Source of the DNA: Shewanella avicenniae
GTDB taxonomy: Bacteria; Pseudomonadota; Gammaproteobacteria; Enterobacterales; Shewanellaceae
Direction of reading: 5' to 3'
Assembly: GCF_017354945.1 (NCBI RefSeq)
Contig: NZ_CP071503.1
Span: 1,116,001 to 1,180,000, forward strand
DNA length: 64,000 nucleotides
This document shows positions 1 through 9,943 of this stretch, piece after piece; the first letter of the stretch is position 1; each line of letters starts with the position of its first letter. Under the pieces are notes generated by a model that had not been told where the DNA came from, did not search any database, and saw nothing but the letters and a program-made list of their open reading frames with translations. A program made the translations under genes and the position numbers.

Positions 1-235
1 AGAAGTTCTTCACTGATAATGATTTTGGTCGGTTGTTAACAGTGAACATTCAGCCTCGGTAATCAACCGCGCTCCCTTGACGTTTGTTGTTGATTTCACT
101 CCGGATCACAGCTTTCACCGGTAACTGCTCAAGGGCGGTTACTTTACAAGATTTTCGATGGGCCCCATCCATCAGGATCTGTTTGTGCAAATGGTTATTT
201 ATACCCATGTTATGGGCGTTTTGTTACATCTCTTC
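1..235. other. Left-edge non-coding stretch
   Basis: No gene can be supported here. The plus-strand frame starting at base 3 stays open for 19 codons to a TAA at 60-62 and could be the tail of a gene lying outside the window, but 19 open codons is easily chance. The intrinsic terminator at 236-263 implies that some plus-strand transcript ends here. Confidence 0.4.
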
Positions 236-263
236 ACCTGCTCACATGAGCAGGTTTTTTTTT
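236..263 (+). terminator. Intrinsic terminator of an upstream unit
   Basis: Perfect 8-bp stem ACCTGCTC (236-243) / GAGCAGGT (248-255) with a 4-base loop, followed by a run of nine T. It is a strong rho-independent terminator on the plus strand. The gene it serves is not identifiable inside the window. Confidence 0.8.
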
Positions 264-451
264 GCATGTACGTCAGTACTCGCTATCACTCCCAACTCGA
301 TGTAATTGCGTGATCCTTGTCCTGCAGCCCACGAATATTGCTGGAATAATGCCAAGCAGTACCTTTATAATCTGCCGCTGCTGTACGGTTGTGTTAAATA
401 ACTGTTACAAAACAAAAACCCTACAAACCATTGTTCAAGGAATCCGGTTCC

Positions 452-1741
452 ATGCTGGAAAAACTGTTTAAGCTCAAAGAGCACCAAACGACCCTAAAGC
501 AGGAAGTGTTGGCTGGTTTCACCACCTTTCTGACTATGGCATACATCATTTTCGTTAACCCAGAAATTCTGGCCAAGGCTGGAATGGACCACGGTGCGGT
601 ATTTGTCGCTACCTGTTTGGCTGCTGCGGTTGGCTGTTTGGTGATGGGTCTTTTAGCCAACTATCCAATTGCGTTGGCTCCAGGGATGGGTTTGAACGCC
701 TTCTTCACCTTTAGTGTGGTTGGTGACATGGGATACAGCTGGGAAACTGCCTTAGGTGCGGTGTTCCTGTCAGGTTGTTGCTTCCTTATTTTATCGTTAG
801 TCCGTATTCGCGAATGGATTGTGAACTCAATTCCAATGTCGCTACGTATGGGCATTGCCGCAGGTATCGGCTTGTTCTTAGCGCTGATTGGTCTGCGTAG
901 TGCTGGCATCGTTATCGACAACCCTGCCACTTTGGTTGGCATGGGTGATCTGAAAGCTTTCCCTGTTGCTATGTCTGCACTGGGCTTTTTCCTGATTATT
1001 GCCTTCGTGAATCGTGGTTATAAAGCTGCGGTAATTCTGAGCATCCTGTCTATCACGCTGTTAGGGCTGATTTTTGGTGATGTGCAATATCATGGTCTGG
1101 TTTCTGCGCCACCGTCATTAGCACCAACCTTTATGGCAATGGATTTGAGCGGTGTGATGGATATCAGCATGATCTCTATCGTATTCGCCTTCCTGTTTGT
1201 TGACCTGTTTGACACCTCAGGTACTTTGGTTGCTGTGGCACATCGTGCGGGTCTGCTAAAACCTGACGGTAGCTTGCCACGTTTGAAGCGTGCACTGACT
1301 GCAGACTCAGTTGCCACTATGGCCGGTGCTGCATTGGGTACTTCTACCACTACCAGCTACATCGAAAGTACTGCTGGCGTAAGCGCTGGTGGTCGTACCG
1401 GTCTGACTGCTGTGGTTGTGGGTCTGCTATTTATCGCTGCACTGTTTATTTCGCCATTGGCGGGCATGGTGCCAGCGTACGCAACAGCCGGTACTCTGTT
1501 CTATGTGGCAATTCTGATGATGTCTAGCTTGCTGCACGTTGAGTGGGACGACTTGACCGAAGCTGCACCTATGGTGGTTGCTGCGTTGGCCATGCCATTC
1601 ACATACTCAATTGCGAACGGTATTGCACTGGGCTTTATCTCTTACGCAGTGATTAAATTGATGTGTGGTCGTTTTAAAGACCTGAACATCGGTATTATTG
1701 TGTTGGCAGCATTGTTCTTAGGCAAAGTATTGTTTATGTAA
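452..1741 (+). CDS. NCS2-family purine permease (AzgA/PbuG-like)
   Basis: Predicted inner-membrane transporter of 429 aa that should import a purine base (adenine, guanine or hypoxanthine) with protons. The protein is almost wholly hydrophobic, enough for the 12-14 helices of the NCS2 fold. It carries the AzgA-branch signatures GMGLNAFFTF near residues 77-86 and DLFDTSGTL in the middle, which argue for purines rather than uracil or xanthine. I chose the ATG at 452 because AAGGAA at 437-442 sits about 10 bases upstream; a TTG at 431 would add seven residues without a ribosome site. A TATAAT hexamer at 366-371 is a possible -10 box, with no good -35. The gene stands alone between two terminators. 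The exact substrate cannot be read from the sequence. Confidence 0.88.
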   Translation: MLEKLFKLKEHQTTLKQEVLAGFTTFLTMAYIIFVNPEILAKAGMDHGAVFVATCLAAAVGCLVMGLLANYPIALAPGMGLNAFFTFSVVGDMGYSWETALGAVFLSGCCFLILSLVRIREWIVNSIPMSLRMGIAAGIGLFLALIGLRSAGIVIDNPATLVGMGDLKAFPVAMSALGFFLIIAFVNRGYKAAVILSILSITLLGLIFGDVQYHGLVSAPPSLAPTFMAMDLSGVMDISMISIVFAFLFVDLFDTSGTLVAVAHRAGLLKPDGSLPRLKRALTADSVATMAGAALGTSTTTSYIESTAGVSAGGRTGLTAVVVGLLFIAALFISPLAGMVPAYATAGTLFYVAILMMSSLLHVEWDDLTEAAPMVVAALAMPFTYSIANGIALGFISYAVIKLMCGRFKDLNIGIIVLAALFLGKVLFM

Positions 1742-1759
1742 TAAATTTGCTGTTTAAGA

Positions 1760-1788
1760 AAGGTCATCCTTAGTGATGGCCTTTTTTT
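1760..1788 (+). terminator. Terminator after the NCS2 permease gene
   Basis: Stem GGTCATC / GATGGCC (one T-G wobble) with a short loop, followed by seven T. It lies 19 bases after the permease stop codon. Confidence 0.8.
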
Positions 1789-1908
1789 ATGGCAGTTTTT
1801 TAAAAATATCGTAGAAAAGATTAGTTCATAACTAATGGAGCTAGGAATTCCTGTGGCGATTCGGTATAAGATAAGCCCTCTTATTTTGAATTGTTGCGTT
1901 TGATGTAG

Positions 1909-3030
1909 ATGGAACATTCCAGTAAAGCTCCTTATCGGCGAGTGGTTGTAAAGCTAGGCACCAGCGTGCTGACTTCTGGCAGTAAAAAGCTAGATAAAGC
2001 GCACATGGTAGAATTATCGCGGCAGATGGCCGCCTTGATGCGAGACGGTATTGAAGTGGTGCTCTGTACTTCGGGGGCAATTGCCGCCGGACGTGAACAC
2101 CTGTTATACCCGCAACTGCCGGATACCATGCCCAACAAGCAGCTGTTGGCCGCCGTAGGGCAAAGCCAGCTGATTTTGGCGTGGGCGCAACTGTTTAGCA
2201 TTTATGGGCTGCATGTTGGGCAACTGCTGCTCACTCGCGCCGATCTGCAAGACCGCAAACGTTATCTCAATGCGCGCGATACCCTGCATGCCTTGCTGGC
2301 ACAGAATATTATTCCCATCATCAATGAAAACGATGCGGTCGCCACCAGTGAGATTAAAGTAGGTGACAACGACAACCTATCGGCGCGAATTGCCTTGCTG
2401 TGTGACGCTGATTTGTTGATTCTGCTGACCGATCAAAAAGGCTTGTTTGATGCAGATCCGCGCGACAATCCAGACGCTAAACTTATCTCTGAAGTCGCTG
2501 GCATTGACGATCAGTTGCGTGAAATCGCCGGAGGCTCAGTGTCTGGGCTTGGCACTGGCGGCATGGCAACTAAGCTAGAAGCCGCTGACATTGCACGGCG
2601 TGCCGGTATTGAAGTGGTTATCGCCTCTGGTCATCATCCCGATGTGATTTTAAAAGTGATGAACAGGGAGAGTATCGGCACCCATTTCAGTGCCATCGAG
2701 AACCCGCTCGAAAGCCGTAAGCAATGGATTTTGGCAGGGCCAAAAGCCAAGGGCAAAATTGTGTTGGATGATGGTGCGGTAAGAGCAGTATCAGAAAAAG
2801 GCCGCAGTTTGTTGTCCAAAGGGATTGTGGCGATTGAAGGCAGCTTTGATCGGGGAACAACTGTTGAACTGCATGATCAGCATGGTCACCGCTTTGCCAA
2901 AGGCATCTGCCGCTATAGTGCCAAAGCGCTGCGGATGATTGCCGGTAAACATTCAAACGAAATTGAAGCGATCTTAGGTTATGACTACGGTGATGCTGTG
3001 GTTCACCGAAACGATATGGTGGTGTTATGA
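1909..3030 (+). CDS. proB: Glutamate 5-kinase
   Basis: First enzyme of proline synthesis: phosphorylates L-glutamate to gamma-glutamyl phosphate with ATP in the cytoplasm. The 373-aa length is normal for the two-domain form. The amino-acid-kinase domain starts with [10 protein letters not shown] (residues 12-21), has the NENDAV segment that contacts substrate and [12 protein letters not shown] for nucleotide binding; the C-terminal roughly 95 residues form a PUA domain. Its stop overlaps the proA start in an ATGA, so the two are translationally coupled, as expected for enzymes that pass on an unstable intermediate. No ribosome site stands out before the ATG at 1909. ProB is normally inhibited by proline through the kinase domain. 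Confidence 0.96.
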   Translation: MEHSSKAPYRRVVVKLGTSVLTSGSKKLDKAHMVELSRQMAALMRDGIEVVLCTSGAIAAGREHLLYPQLPDTMPNKQLLAAVGQSQLILAWAQLFSIYGLHVGQLLLTRADLQDRKRYLNARDTLHALLAQNIIPIINENDAVATSEIKVGDNDNLSARIALLCDADLLILLTDQKGLFDADPRDNPDAKLISEVAGIDDQLREIAGGSVSGLGTGGMATKLEAADIARRAGIEVVIASGHHPDVILKVMNRESIGTHFSAIENPLESRKQWILAGPKAKGKIVLDDGAVRAVSEKGRSLLSKGIVAIEGSFDRGTTVELHDQHGHRFAKGICRYSAKALRMIAGKHSNEIEAILGYDYGDAVVHRNDMVVL

Positions 3031-4286
3031 GCGAACAATATTTGCAATCGTTAGGGCAACAAGCCAAACAGGCAAGTTTTGCGCTGGCCAATCTGTCTTC
3101 GGCACAGAAATCGGCGTTGTTAAGCGCCATAGCCGCGAGTCTGACTGCTGCGGCAGACGAAATTGTCGCGGCCAATGAGCAAGATGTTGCCGCCGCAAAG
3201 GCCGCAGGATTAACTCAAGCGATGATCGACCGTTTGTTGCTGAATCATCAGCGACTAGCAGGTGTAATTGCTGATATCGATAATGTGATCGGTTTGCCTG
3301 ACCCGATTGGTCGCGAGTTTGATTCGCGCTTATTGGACAACGGCATGCGCTTGTGTCGCCGTGCCGTACCGCTCGGCGTTATTGGGGTGATTTATGAAGC
3401 GCGCCCCAACGTGACGGTAGATATTGCGGTATTGGCATTAAAAACCGGTAACGCGGTGATTTTGCGTGGCGGTAAAGAAACGCTGAACTCTAACCTTGCA
3501 CTCGCCAAAGCGATTCGCAGCGCGATTGTCGAATGCGGTTTGCCTGCCGACGCGGTGCAGTTGATCGATAATCCCGATCGCACTTTGGTTACTGGGTTGC
3601 TCAAGTTGGATCAGTATGTCGATATGATTGTGCCGCGCGGTGGCGATAAACTGCAGCGGCTCTGTGCTGAGCAAGCGACAATTCCGGTGATCCTCGGTGG
3701 TATCGGTATTTGTCATCTCTATGTCGATAAAGCAGCCGATTTAACTCGTTCAACAGATGTGATTATCAACGCCAAGGTGCAACGTCCAACCGTCTGTAAT
3801 GCATTGGATACCGTGTTGGTGCATGAAGCCGTCGCGGCTGAATACTTGCCGCTACTTGCTGCGGCATTGACGGCGCAAGGCGTGAAGTTAGTTGGCTGCG
3901 AAGCGACCAGTAAGCTGTTACCCGCCTATGAGATTGAAGCTGCTACTGATGAAAGCTTTAGCACAGAGTGGTTATCGCTGACGCTGGGTATCAAGGTGGT
4001 GGCAGATATCGAGGCTGCAATTAGCCATATCCGTCAGTTCTCCAGTGGGCATTCGGAAGCGATTTTGACCGATGATATCGCGGCAGCCAGCCACTTTTTG
4101 AATGAAGTGAATTCAGCGGCTGTGTATCTCAATGCCAGCACCCGCTTTACTGATGGTGGCCAATTCGGTTTAGGCGCCGAAGTGGCGGTGAGTACCCAAA
4201 AGCTGCACGCACGTGGCCCAATGGGTTTAGAAGCGTTAACCACTTACAAATGGTTGGGTGTGGGCGATTACACCGCGCGTAGCTAA
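3027..4286 (+). CDS. proA: Gamma-glutamyl phosphate reductase
   Basis: Second enzyme of proline synthesis: NADPH-dependent reduction of gamma-glutamyl phosphate to glutamate semialdehyde, which cyclises to pyrroline-5-carboxylate. The 419 aa match the family length and the aldehyde-dehydrogenase fold. The catalytic cysteine is C257 in [11 protein letters not shown]; the segment [11 protein letters not shown] near residue 120 is the usual family signature. The start overlaps the proB stop by four bases, giving a two-gene proBA operon that ends at the terminator 4323-4357. Confidence 0.97.
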   Translation: MSEQYLQSLGQQAKQASFALANLSSAQKSALLSAIAASLTAAADEIVAANEQDVAAAKAAGLTQAMIDRLLLNHQRLAGVIADIDNVIGLPDPIGREFDSRLLDNGMRLCRRAVPLGVIGVIYEARPNVTVDIAVLALKTGNAVILRGGKETLNSNLALAKAIRSAIVECGLPADAVQLIDNPDRTLVTGLLKLDQYVDMIVPRGGDKLQRLCAEQATIPVILGGIGICHLYVDKAADLTRSTDVIINAKVQRPTVCNALDTVLVHEAVAAEYLPLLAAALTAQGVKLVGCEATSKLLPAYEIEAATDESFSTEWLSLTLGIKVVADIEAAISHIRQFSSGHSEAILTDDIAAASHFLNEVNSAAVYLNASTRFTDGGQFGLGAEVAVSTQKLHARGPMGLEALTTYKWLGVGDYTARS

Positions 4287-4322
4287 GCTGAGCCGCCTCG
4301 TTGATAAAACCAAATCGTTCGT

Positions 4323-4357
4323 AAAAAAAGCGCCGCTGTCAGTCAGGGCGCTTTTTT
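4323..4357. terminator. Bidirectional terminator between proA and ybaK
   Basis: Stem AAAAAGCGCC / GGGCGCTTTTT with A and T tracts on the two sides, so it can end both the plus-strand proBA transcript and the minus-strand ybaK transcript. Confidence 0.85.
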
Positions 4358-4392
4358 GTTTGTCTGCATCATGGTAGCTATTATCTAAACGA

Positions 4393-4872
4393 TTAATCTT
4401 CTGCCTTAATCTCGGCAAAGCTGCCGCGACACAGCGAGGCTAAATCGGTTGCACTCAAACAGATTTCCAGCCCGCGGCGACCCGCACTGACATAGATAGT
4501 ATCAAAGGCTTTGGCACTGCTATCGATAACGGTTGGTAGCTGCTTTTTCTGCCCCAGCGGGCTAATACCACCGACTAAGTAGCCAGAAGACTTTTGCGCT
4601 AGTTGCGGATTGGCCATCACCAATTTTTTCTGCTGTAGCGCTTTGGCGGCCGCTTTGAGACTGAGTTGGTGATTCACTGGCACCAGTGCGACGGCTACCG
4701 GATTCGACTTATCATCCAGGCTGACCAACAGGGTTTTAAATACTTGGTTTGGGTCTAAATTCAAAGCACTCGCGGCTTCTTCACCATACGATGGGGCATT
4801 TTTATCGTGATGATACTCATGCACTGTGAAGCTAATTTTCTTCTTGGTGGCTAAGTCGATAGCAGGTGTCAC
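4393..4872 (-). CDS. ybaK: Cys-tRNA(Pro)/Cys-tRNA(Cys) deacylase YbaK
   Basis: Trans-editing enzyme that hydrolyses Cys-tRNA(Pro) formed by mistake by prolyl-tRNA synthetase. The 159 aa span the single YbaK/EbsC domain. The lysine known to be essential in the Haemophilus protein aligns with K46 in NQVFKTLLV, and the GGISPLGQKK loop is typical of the family. The start is a GTG preceded by GAGAGG. It lies 19 bases after the EamA transporter gene on the same strand, so the two may be cotranscribed. Its position next to proBA, opposite in direction, is a loose thematic link through proline. Confidence 0.92.
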   Translation of the reverse strand: MTPAIDLATKKKISFTVHEYHHDKNAPSYGEEAASALNLDPNQVFKTLLVSLDDKSNPVAVALVPVNHQLSLKAAAKALQQKKLVMANPQLAQKSSGYLVGGISPLGQKKQLPTVIDSSAKAFDTIYVSAGRRGLEICLSATDLASLCRGSFAEIKAED

Positions 4873-4891
4873 AACGACCTCTCTTGTGATG

Positions 4892-5800
4892 TTACAGCGC
4901 GCCTCGCAGACGACGATTTTTAATATAAGGCAACAGTTGTTGCAGCAGCAGTGCCAGTAAAATGCAGCTCAAGCCAAACAGCGTTGAGACTTCAATGGCT
5001 TCGCCTAGCACTAACGCGATAAAGCACATCGACAGCACTGGCGATAAAAATACCAAGTTGCTGACGGTTGCGGTGCGTTCGGCTGATTTTAGCGCCATCA
5101 GCCATAAAACGAAGGTGACTCCCATCTCAAATAGACCAACATAAGCACCGGCTAACAAGCCTTTAACGCTCAGGGGAGGTAATGGTTCTGTGGCTATCAG
5201 GGTCATAAAAATGAACGGCAAGGCGATGATAAAACTCAGTAATAAACTCACTACTGGGTCGCCTTTGTCGCGGGTATTGATAATCCAGTACAGACACCAA
5301 AGCACAGTGCTCGCCAGTCCGAGTGCGATACCAACAGGATTTTCAAACGATAACCCCGCAATATTGCCGCCAGTGGCGATAATCACCACGCCTGAGTAGG
5401 CCAGTAACGCGGCAACTAAATCGATGCGCCGCAGTTTTTGCTTCAGCATTGGCACCGATAACAACGGCAATAGAATCGCCCAAGTGTAGTTGAGCGACAG
5501 TGCTTGTTGCGCGGGCAGTAAATCGTAGGCTTTGAACAGCACCAAATAGTACAAAAATGGATTGAGCATGCCGGTTTGCAGATACAACCAAGGCGACTGA
5601 CGAAATTGCGGCGTGATGAGTGAAAGTTTACCTTGTAGACCCAATATCAATAGCAGCACCAGCGATGAAACAATCGTGGCGACCAACACCAGTTGTAGCG
5701 GACTAAAAAAGCCGAGTGCAATTTTAAATGCCGTGGCAACGGTGGACCATAACAATACTGCACCTAGGCCATAGCCGATGGCCAAATAGGACGTTTTCAA
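4892..5800 (-). CDS. EamA-family (DMT) transporter
   Basis: Inner-membrane protein of 302 aa with ten predicted hydrophobic segments in two repeats, the layout of the drug/metabolite transporter superfamily EamA branch. The N-terminal LLWSTVATAFKIAL is a typical first helix. Members export metabolites such as amino acids, or take up nutrients; nothing here identifies the substrate. It is followed after 19 bases by ybaK and is divergent from dnaK. The last residues KNRRLRG are basic and probably cytoplasmic. Confidence 0.85.
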   Translation of the reverse strand: MKTSYLAIGYGLGAVLLWSTVATAFKIALGFFSPLQLVLVATIVSSLVLLLILGLQGKLSLITPQFRQSPWLYLQTGMLNPFLYYLVLFKAYDLLPAQQALSLNYTWAILLPLLSVPMLKQKLRRIDLVAALLAYSGVVIIATGGNIAGLSFENPVGIALGLASTVLWCLYWIINTRDKGDPVVSLLLSFIIALPFIFMTLIATEPLPPLSVKGLLAGAYVGLFEMGVTFVLWLMALKSAERTATVSNLVFLSPVLSMCFIALVLGEAIEVSTLFGLSCILLALLLQQLLPYIKNRRLRGAL

Positions 5801-5929
5801 TGGGGACTACTCGCAAACTAACACGCCGCTAACGGGCGTTGATTATGGGGTCGAACGCTATTCTAGCCATGCTTGCATCAAAAAGGGCTAAAAAAGATCC
5901 TCACTAATGGCAATTTTTTTAAATTCACC

Positions 5930-5957
5930 CTTGTAAAGCCAAATTGCGCCCCCATAA
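5930..5957 (+). promoter_or_regulatory. Distal sigma32-type promoter of dnaK
   Basis: CTTGTAA at 5930-5936, a 13-base spacer, then CCCCATAA at 5950-5957. This matches the heat-shock consensus CTTGAAA / CCCCATNT closely. The -10 region also lies inside a CCCC-ATAAA-GGGG mini inverted repeat. The call rests on pattern only. Confidence 0.7.
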
Positions 5958-5993
5958 AGGGGTTAAGACGCGATACAGGTGGTAAAAATAGTG

Positions 5994-6021
5994 CTTGAAA
6001 ACAGCAAATTCGCCCCTATAT
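5994..6021 (+). promoter_or_regulatory. Proximal sigma32-type promoter of dnaK
   Basis: CTTGAAA at 5994-6000 is an exact -35 match to the heat-shock consensus; after a 12-base spacer comes CCCCTATAT at 6013-6021. The -10 resembles that of one E. coli dnaK promoter. It ends 48 bases before the dnaK start. Confidence 0.85.
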
Positions 6022-6068
6022 CCAGTAACAGATAACACATTTAAGTGCGAAAATTTTCGGAGGACCTC

Positions 6069-7988
6069 ATGGGCAGAATTATTGGTATCGACTTGGGCAC
6101 AACCAACTCTTGCGTGGCCGTATTAGACGGTGACAAACCCAGAGTGCTGGAAAATGCTGAGGGCGATCGCACCACACCTTCTATCATTGCATTTACAGAA
6201 GATGAAACCCTGGTAGGTCAACCTGCAAAACGTCAGGCTGTAACCAACCCACAAAACACCTTCTTTGCAATCAAACGTTTGATTGGTCGTCGTTTTACTG
6301 ATGACGAAGTCCAACGTGACGTAGACATCATGCCATTCAAAATTGTTAAAGCTGACAATGGCGACGCATGGGTTGAAAGCCGCGGTAAGAAAATGGCTCC
6401 GCCACAAGTTTCTGCCGAAGTGCTGAAAAAAATGAAGAAAACTGCAGAAGATTTCTTGGGTGAAAAAGTCACCGAAGCAGTAATCACCGTACCTGCATAC
6501 TTCAACGATTCACAACGTCAAGCGACTAAAGACGCTGGCCGTATCGCTGGCTTGGAAGTTAAACGTATCATCAACGAACCGACTGCAGCAGCGCTGGCTT
6601 ATGGTATCGACAAAAAGCAAGGCGATAACATTGTTGCGGTATACGACTTGGGTGGTGGTACTTTCGATATCTCTATCATCGAAATTGATAGCGCTGACGG
6701 CGACCAAACTTTTGAAGTGTTGGCAACCAACGGTGATACTCACTTAGGTGGTGAAGACTTCGACAACCGCGTTATCAACTATCTGGCTGATGAATTTAAG
6801 AAAGAGCAAGGCTTGGATCTGCGTAAAGACCCACTGGCAATGCAACGTCTGAAAGAAGCGGCTGAAAAAGCGAAGATTGAATTGTCTAGTGCTAACCAAA
6901 CTGAAGTGAACCTGCCTTACATCACTGCTGATGCAACAGGTCCTAAACACTTGGTAGTGAAAATCACCCGTGCAAAACTGGAATCTTTGGTTGAAGATTT
7001 GATCCAACGTTCGCTGGAACCACTGAAAGTTGCCTTGGCTGACGCAGACCTGTCTGTATCAGAAATCAACGAAGTGATTCTGGTGGGTGGTCAAACCCGT
7101 ATGCCGAAAGTGCAACAGGCAGTAACTGAGTTCTTCGGTAAAGAGCCACGAAAAGACGTGAACCCTGACGAAGCGGTTGCTGTGGGTGCGGCTATCCAAG
7201 GTGGTGTGCTGGCCGGTGACGTGAAAGACGTGCTGCTGCTGGACGTTACTCCACTGTCTCTGGGTATCGAAACCATGGGCAGCGTGATGACCAAGCTGAT
7301 TGAGAAAAACACTACAATTCCGACTAAAGCGAACCAAGTGTTCTCAACTGCAGAAGACAACCAAAGCGCGGTAACTATTCACGTGCTGCAAGGTGAACGT
7401 AAACAAGCCAGTGCCAACAAATCACTGGGTCAATTCAACCTCGAAGGTATCGAGCCTTCACCACGTGGTATGCCACAGATTGAAGTGACCTTTGACTTGG
7501 ATGCGGACGGTATCTTGAACGTTTCTGCAACCGATAAGAAAACCGGTAAGAAACAAGCGATTACCATTAAAGCCTCTTCAGGTCTGTCAGACGAAGAAGT
7601 TGCGCAAATGGTACGTGATGCCGAAGCACACGCTGAAGACGACAAGAAATTTGAAGAATTAGTGACTGCTCGTAACCAAGCTGATGGTTTGGTACACGCC
7701 ACTAAGAAACAGATTGAAGAAGCTGGCGATGCTCTGCCAAGCGATGATAAAGCCAGCATTGAAGCGGCAATCAGCAAAGTTGAAACTGCAACCAAAGGTA
7801 GCGATAAAGATGCTATCGAAACTGCAACTCAAGAGCTGATCCAAGCCTCTCAAAAACTGGTTGAAATTGCCCAAGCGAAAGCTCAGCAAGCTCAAGGTGG
7901 CGCAGAATCTGCACAGCAAAGTGCACACGCCGCTGCAGATGATGTTGTTGATGCCGAGTTTGAAGAAGTTAAAGACGACAAGAAATAA
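6069..7988 (+). CDS. dnaK: Chaperone Hsp70 DnaK
   Basis: ATP-driven chaperone that holds unfolded segments with DnaJ and GrpE and restrains sigma32. The 639 aa equal the E. coli size. The nucleotide-binding domain begins [14 protein letters not shown] and has [10 protein letters not shown] near residue 195; the linker [13 protein letters not shown] (about 387-399) leads into the substrate-binding domain; the tail ends in the conserved acidic [16 protein letters not shown] at 6059-6064 fixes the start at 6069; the open frame reaches 24 bases further up without support. Two sigma32-type promoters precede it, and a hairpin separates it from dnaJ. Confidence 0.98.
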   Translation: MGRIIGIDLGTTNSCVAVLDGDKPRVLENAEGDRTTPSIIAFTEDETLVGQPAKRQAVTNPQNTFFAIKRLIGRRFTDDEVQRDVDIMPFKIVKADNGDAWVESRGKKMAPPQVSAEVLKKMKKTAEDFLGEKVTEAVITVPAYFNDSQRQATKDAGRIAGLEVKRIINEPTAAALAYGIDKKQGDNIVAVYDLGGGTFDISIIEIDSADGDQTFEVLATNGDTHLGGEDFDNRVINYLADEFKKEQGLDLRKDPLAMQRLKEAAEKAKIELSSANQTEVNLPYITADATGPKHLVVKITRAKLESLVEDLIQRSLEPLKVALADADLSVSEINEVILVGGQTRMPKVQQAVTEFFGKEPRKDVNPDEAVAVGAAIQGGVLAGDVKDVLLLDVTPLSLGIETMGSVMTKLIEKNTTIPTKANQVFSTAEDNQSAVTIHVLQGERKQASANKSLGQFNLEGIEPSPRGMPQIEVTFDLDADGILNVSATDKKTGKKQAITIKASSGLSDEEVAQMVRDAEAHAEDDKKFEELVTARNQADGLVHATKKQIEEAGDALPSDDKASIEAAISKVETATKGSDKDAIETATQELIQASQKLVEIAQAKAQQAQGGAESAQQSAHAAADDVVDAEFEEVKDDKK

Positions 7989-8017
7989 TCGGGCGTTTAC
8001 CCCCGGTTAACTGCAGG

Positions 8018-8046
8018 CGGGCGTTACGGGGAAACCCTAACGCCCG
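8018..8046 (+). terminator. dnaK-dnaJ intergenic hairpin
   Basis: Nine-base arms CGGGCGTTA / TAACGCCCG enclose a second GGG-gaaa-CCC stem, giving a near-continuous hairpin. It is not followed by a T run, so it is more likely a partial terminator or RNA-processing/stability element that lowers dnaJ relative to dnaK than a full stop. That role is inference. Confidence 0.6.
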
Positions 8047-8081
8047 TTCGTTCTTGCACCAGCTGAGAAAACGTAGAGATT

Positions 8082-9221
8082 ATGTCAAAGCGAGATTATT
8101 ACGAAGTATTAGGCGTCGGCCGCGACGCTAGCGAACGGGACATCAAAAAGGCGTATAAACGTCTGGCGATGAAATTCCACCCGGATCGCAACCCAGGCGA
8201 CAAAGAAGCCGAAGCCAAATTCAAAGAGGTGAAGGAAGCCTATGAAATCCTCACCGATAGCGATAAACGTGCAGCCTATGACCAGTTCGGTCATGCAGGG
8301 GTAGACCCAAGCCGTGGCGGCGCCGGTGGTTTCGGTGGCGGTGGCGCTGATTTCAGCGACATCTTCGGCGATGTGTTTGGGGATATCTTCGGTGGTGGTC
8401 GTCGTGGTGGCGGTCAACGTCAAGCTGCGCGTGGTTCTGATCTGCGCTACAACTTGGAGCTGTCGTTGGAAGAAGCTGTGCGCGGTGTTAGCCGTGAATT
8501 GCGTATTCCAACCTTAGCAACGTGTGATGTGTGTGATGGCTCCGGGGCTAAAAAAGGTACCTCTGCCACCACTTGCGGCACCTGTCACGGTGCTGGCCAA
8601 GTGCAGATGCGTCAGGGCTTTTTTGCGGTGCAGCAAACCTGTCCTACCTGTCATGGCCGCGGCAAGATCATTAAAGAACCATGCAATAAATGTCATGGCG
8701 ATGGCCGCGTAGAAAAGAGCAAAACGCTGAACGTGAAAATCCCTGCGGGTGTGGATACCGGCGATCGTATTCGTTTAGCGGGCGAGGGCGAAGCGGGCGA
8801 ATTTGGTGCACCAGCCGGTGACTTGTATGTACAAGTGACGGTGCGTGAACACCCAATTTTCGTGCGTGATGGCAACAACTTGTACTGCGAAGTGCCAATT
8901 TCGTTTGCGAAAGCTGCGCTCGGCGGTGAAATTGAAGTGCCAACGCTCGATGGCAAAGTGAATCTGAAGATCCCCGCTGAAACCCAAACAGGTCGCATGT
9001 TCCGCCTACGTGGTAAAGGGGTGAAATCGGTGCGTAGCAGCGCAGTCGGCGACTTGCTGTGTAAAGTAGTGATGGAAACCCCAGTTAATCTGTCTGAAAA
9101 ACAGAAAGAGTTACTGCGTGAGTTTGAAGCAACCTTGACTGGTGAAGCTCGCAAACACAGCCCAAAAGCGGAAGGTTGGTTTGATGGCGTGAAGAAATTC
9201 TTTCAAGATCTGAACGGCTAA
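8082..9221 (+). CDS. dnaJ: Co-chaperone Hsp40 DnaJ
   Basis: Type I J-protein that delivers clients to DnaK and triggers its ATPase. The 379 aa are the usual length. The J domain covers residues 5-70 with HPD at 33-35; a Gly/Phe-rich linker follows (about 75-110); four CxxCxGxG zinc motifs follow ([32 protein letters not shown]), then the two client-binding beta domains. All eight zinc cysteines are present. It lies 93 bases after dnaK behind the hairpin at 8018 and is ended by the terminator at 9249. Confidence 0.98.
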   Translation: MSKRDYYEVLGVGRDASERDIKKAYKRLAMKFHPDRNPGDKEAEAKFKEVKEAYEILTDSDKRAAYDQFGHAGVDPSRGGAGGFGGGGADFSDIFGDVFGDIFGGGRRGGGQRQAARGSDLRYNLELSLEEAVRGVSRELRIPTLATCDVCDGSGAKKGTSATTCGTCHGAGQVQMRQGFFAVQQTCPTCHGRGKIIKEPCNKCHGDGRVEKSKTLNVKIPAGVDTGDRIRLAGEGEAGEFGAPAGDLYVQVTVREHPIFVRDGNNLYCEVPISFAKAALGGEIEVPTLDGKVNLKIPAETQTGRMFRLRGKGVKSVRSSAVGDLLCKVVMETPVNLSEKQKELLREFEATLTGEARKHSPKAEGWFDGVKKFFQDLNG

Positions 9222-9248
9222 ACCCATTAAATTACGCCTGCGTAGACT

Positions 9249-9276
9249 AAAGCCAGCATTTTTGCTGGCTTTTTTA
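9249..9276 (+). terminator. Terminator of the dnaKJ operon
   Basis: Stem AAGCCAGCA / TGCTGGCTT with a TTTT loop and a T tract after it, 28 bases beyond the dnaJ stop. Confidence 0.88.
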
Positions 9277-9943
9277 TTGGCGAAAATTTTGCATTGCCTG
9301 GGGGGACGTTACTGCTGGTATGCAATCCAATAGCAGCTAATACTGGCTGGTTTTTTAAATGTTCCGCTGTGATCTTAATTACGTTAAAGCCTACTAAATT
9401 ATAACATTATTGAATAATACTTATTTTATTGGTCATTGTTTTAAAGAATCAATAACTAAACTGCTTAATTAGTAATGACGTAAATTGGTGCAAATTGCTT
9501 TTTTTTGGTGCAGTTTGGCGCGAAATTTTGCGCTGATTTGATTACTTTTTTCGGTTAATGTTCCGCCATTAATCATGTGAATTAGATTATTTTTCATCCC
9601 TCTCCTTGGCATCTCTAGATGGCTCAACCCCCCGTATTTGTTGACGTGCGTCAAATTTTAACCAACGACTATTTCCAATTGTAAAAAATTATTTGTTGCA
9701 AAAATGTGTACTTTAGTCGAAGTCGGCACGCTAATTGAAATGTCTGGTCATGAAAGGTGGCACGCATGCAAATTTAATGTTGCAAAGTTGTGATTATCAA
9801 GCGGATTGGTTGAACAGCAGTGTTCAGTTCAATACGGGCGGTGAAACCACTTTTTTCGGGAGCAAGTCTTGCGGTAGTTACTTGCCGGTTACAGGCAATA
9901 ATAAAAATCACAAGAACAATAATATCAGTATCAAGGGGTTGGT
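9277..9943 (+). promoter_or_regulatory. Long AT-rich leader of the TonB receptor gene
   Basis: About 670 bases without a credible gene. Two dyads stand out: TTGAC-GTGC-GTCAA at 9641-9654, the 5-4-5 spacing of CRP/FNR-family operators, and TGAACA-GCAG-TGTTCA at 9811-9826. A third small hairpin (TTGCC / GGCAA, 9882-9898) lies 45 bases before the start. A 70-codon frame at 9735-9947 overlaps the receptor start and has no known features, so I do not call it. None of the common riboswitch cores (cobalamin, TPP, purine, FMN) is visible. Confidence 0.35.

Noticed and set aside
2687..3175. 162-codon minus-strand frame across the proB-proA junction
   Set aside because: Antisense shadow of two strongly supported genes.
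5949..5963. CCCC-ATAAA-GGGG hairpin before dnaK considered as a terminator
   Set aside because: No T run, and it overlaps the -10 of a sigma32-type promoter, which explains the C tract better.
9827..9943. Riboswitch in the receptor leader, near GGTGAAACCAC and GCAAGTCTTGC
   Set aside because: No conserved core of the cobalamin, TPP, FMN or purine classes could be matched.
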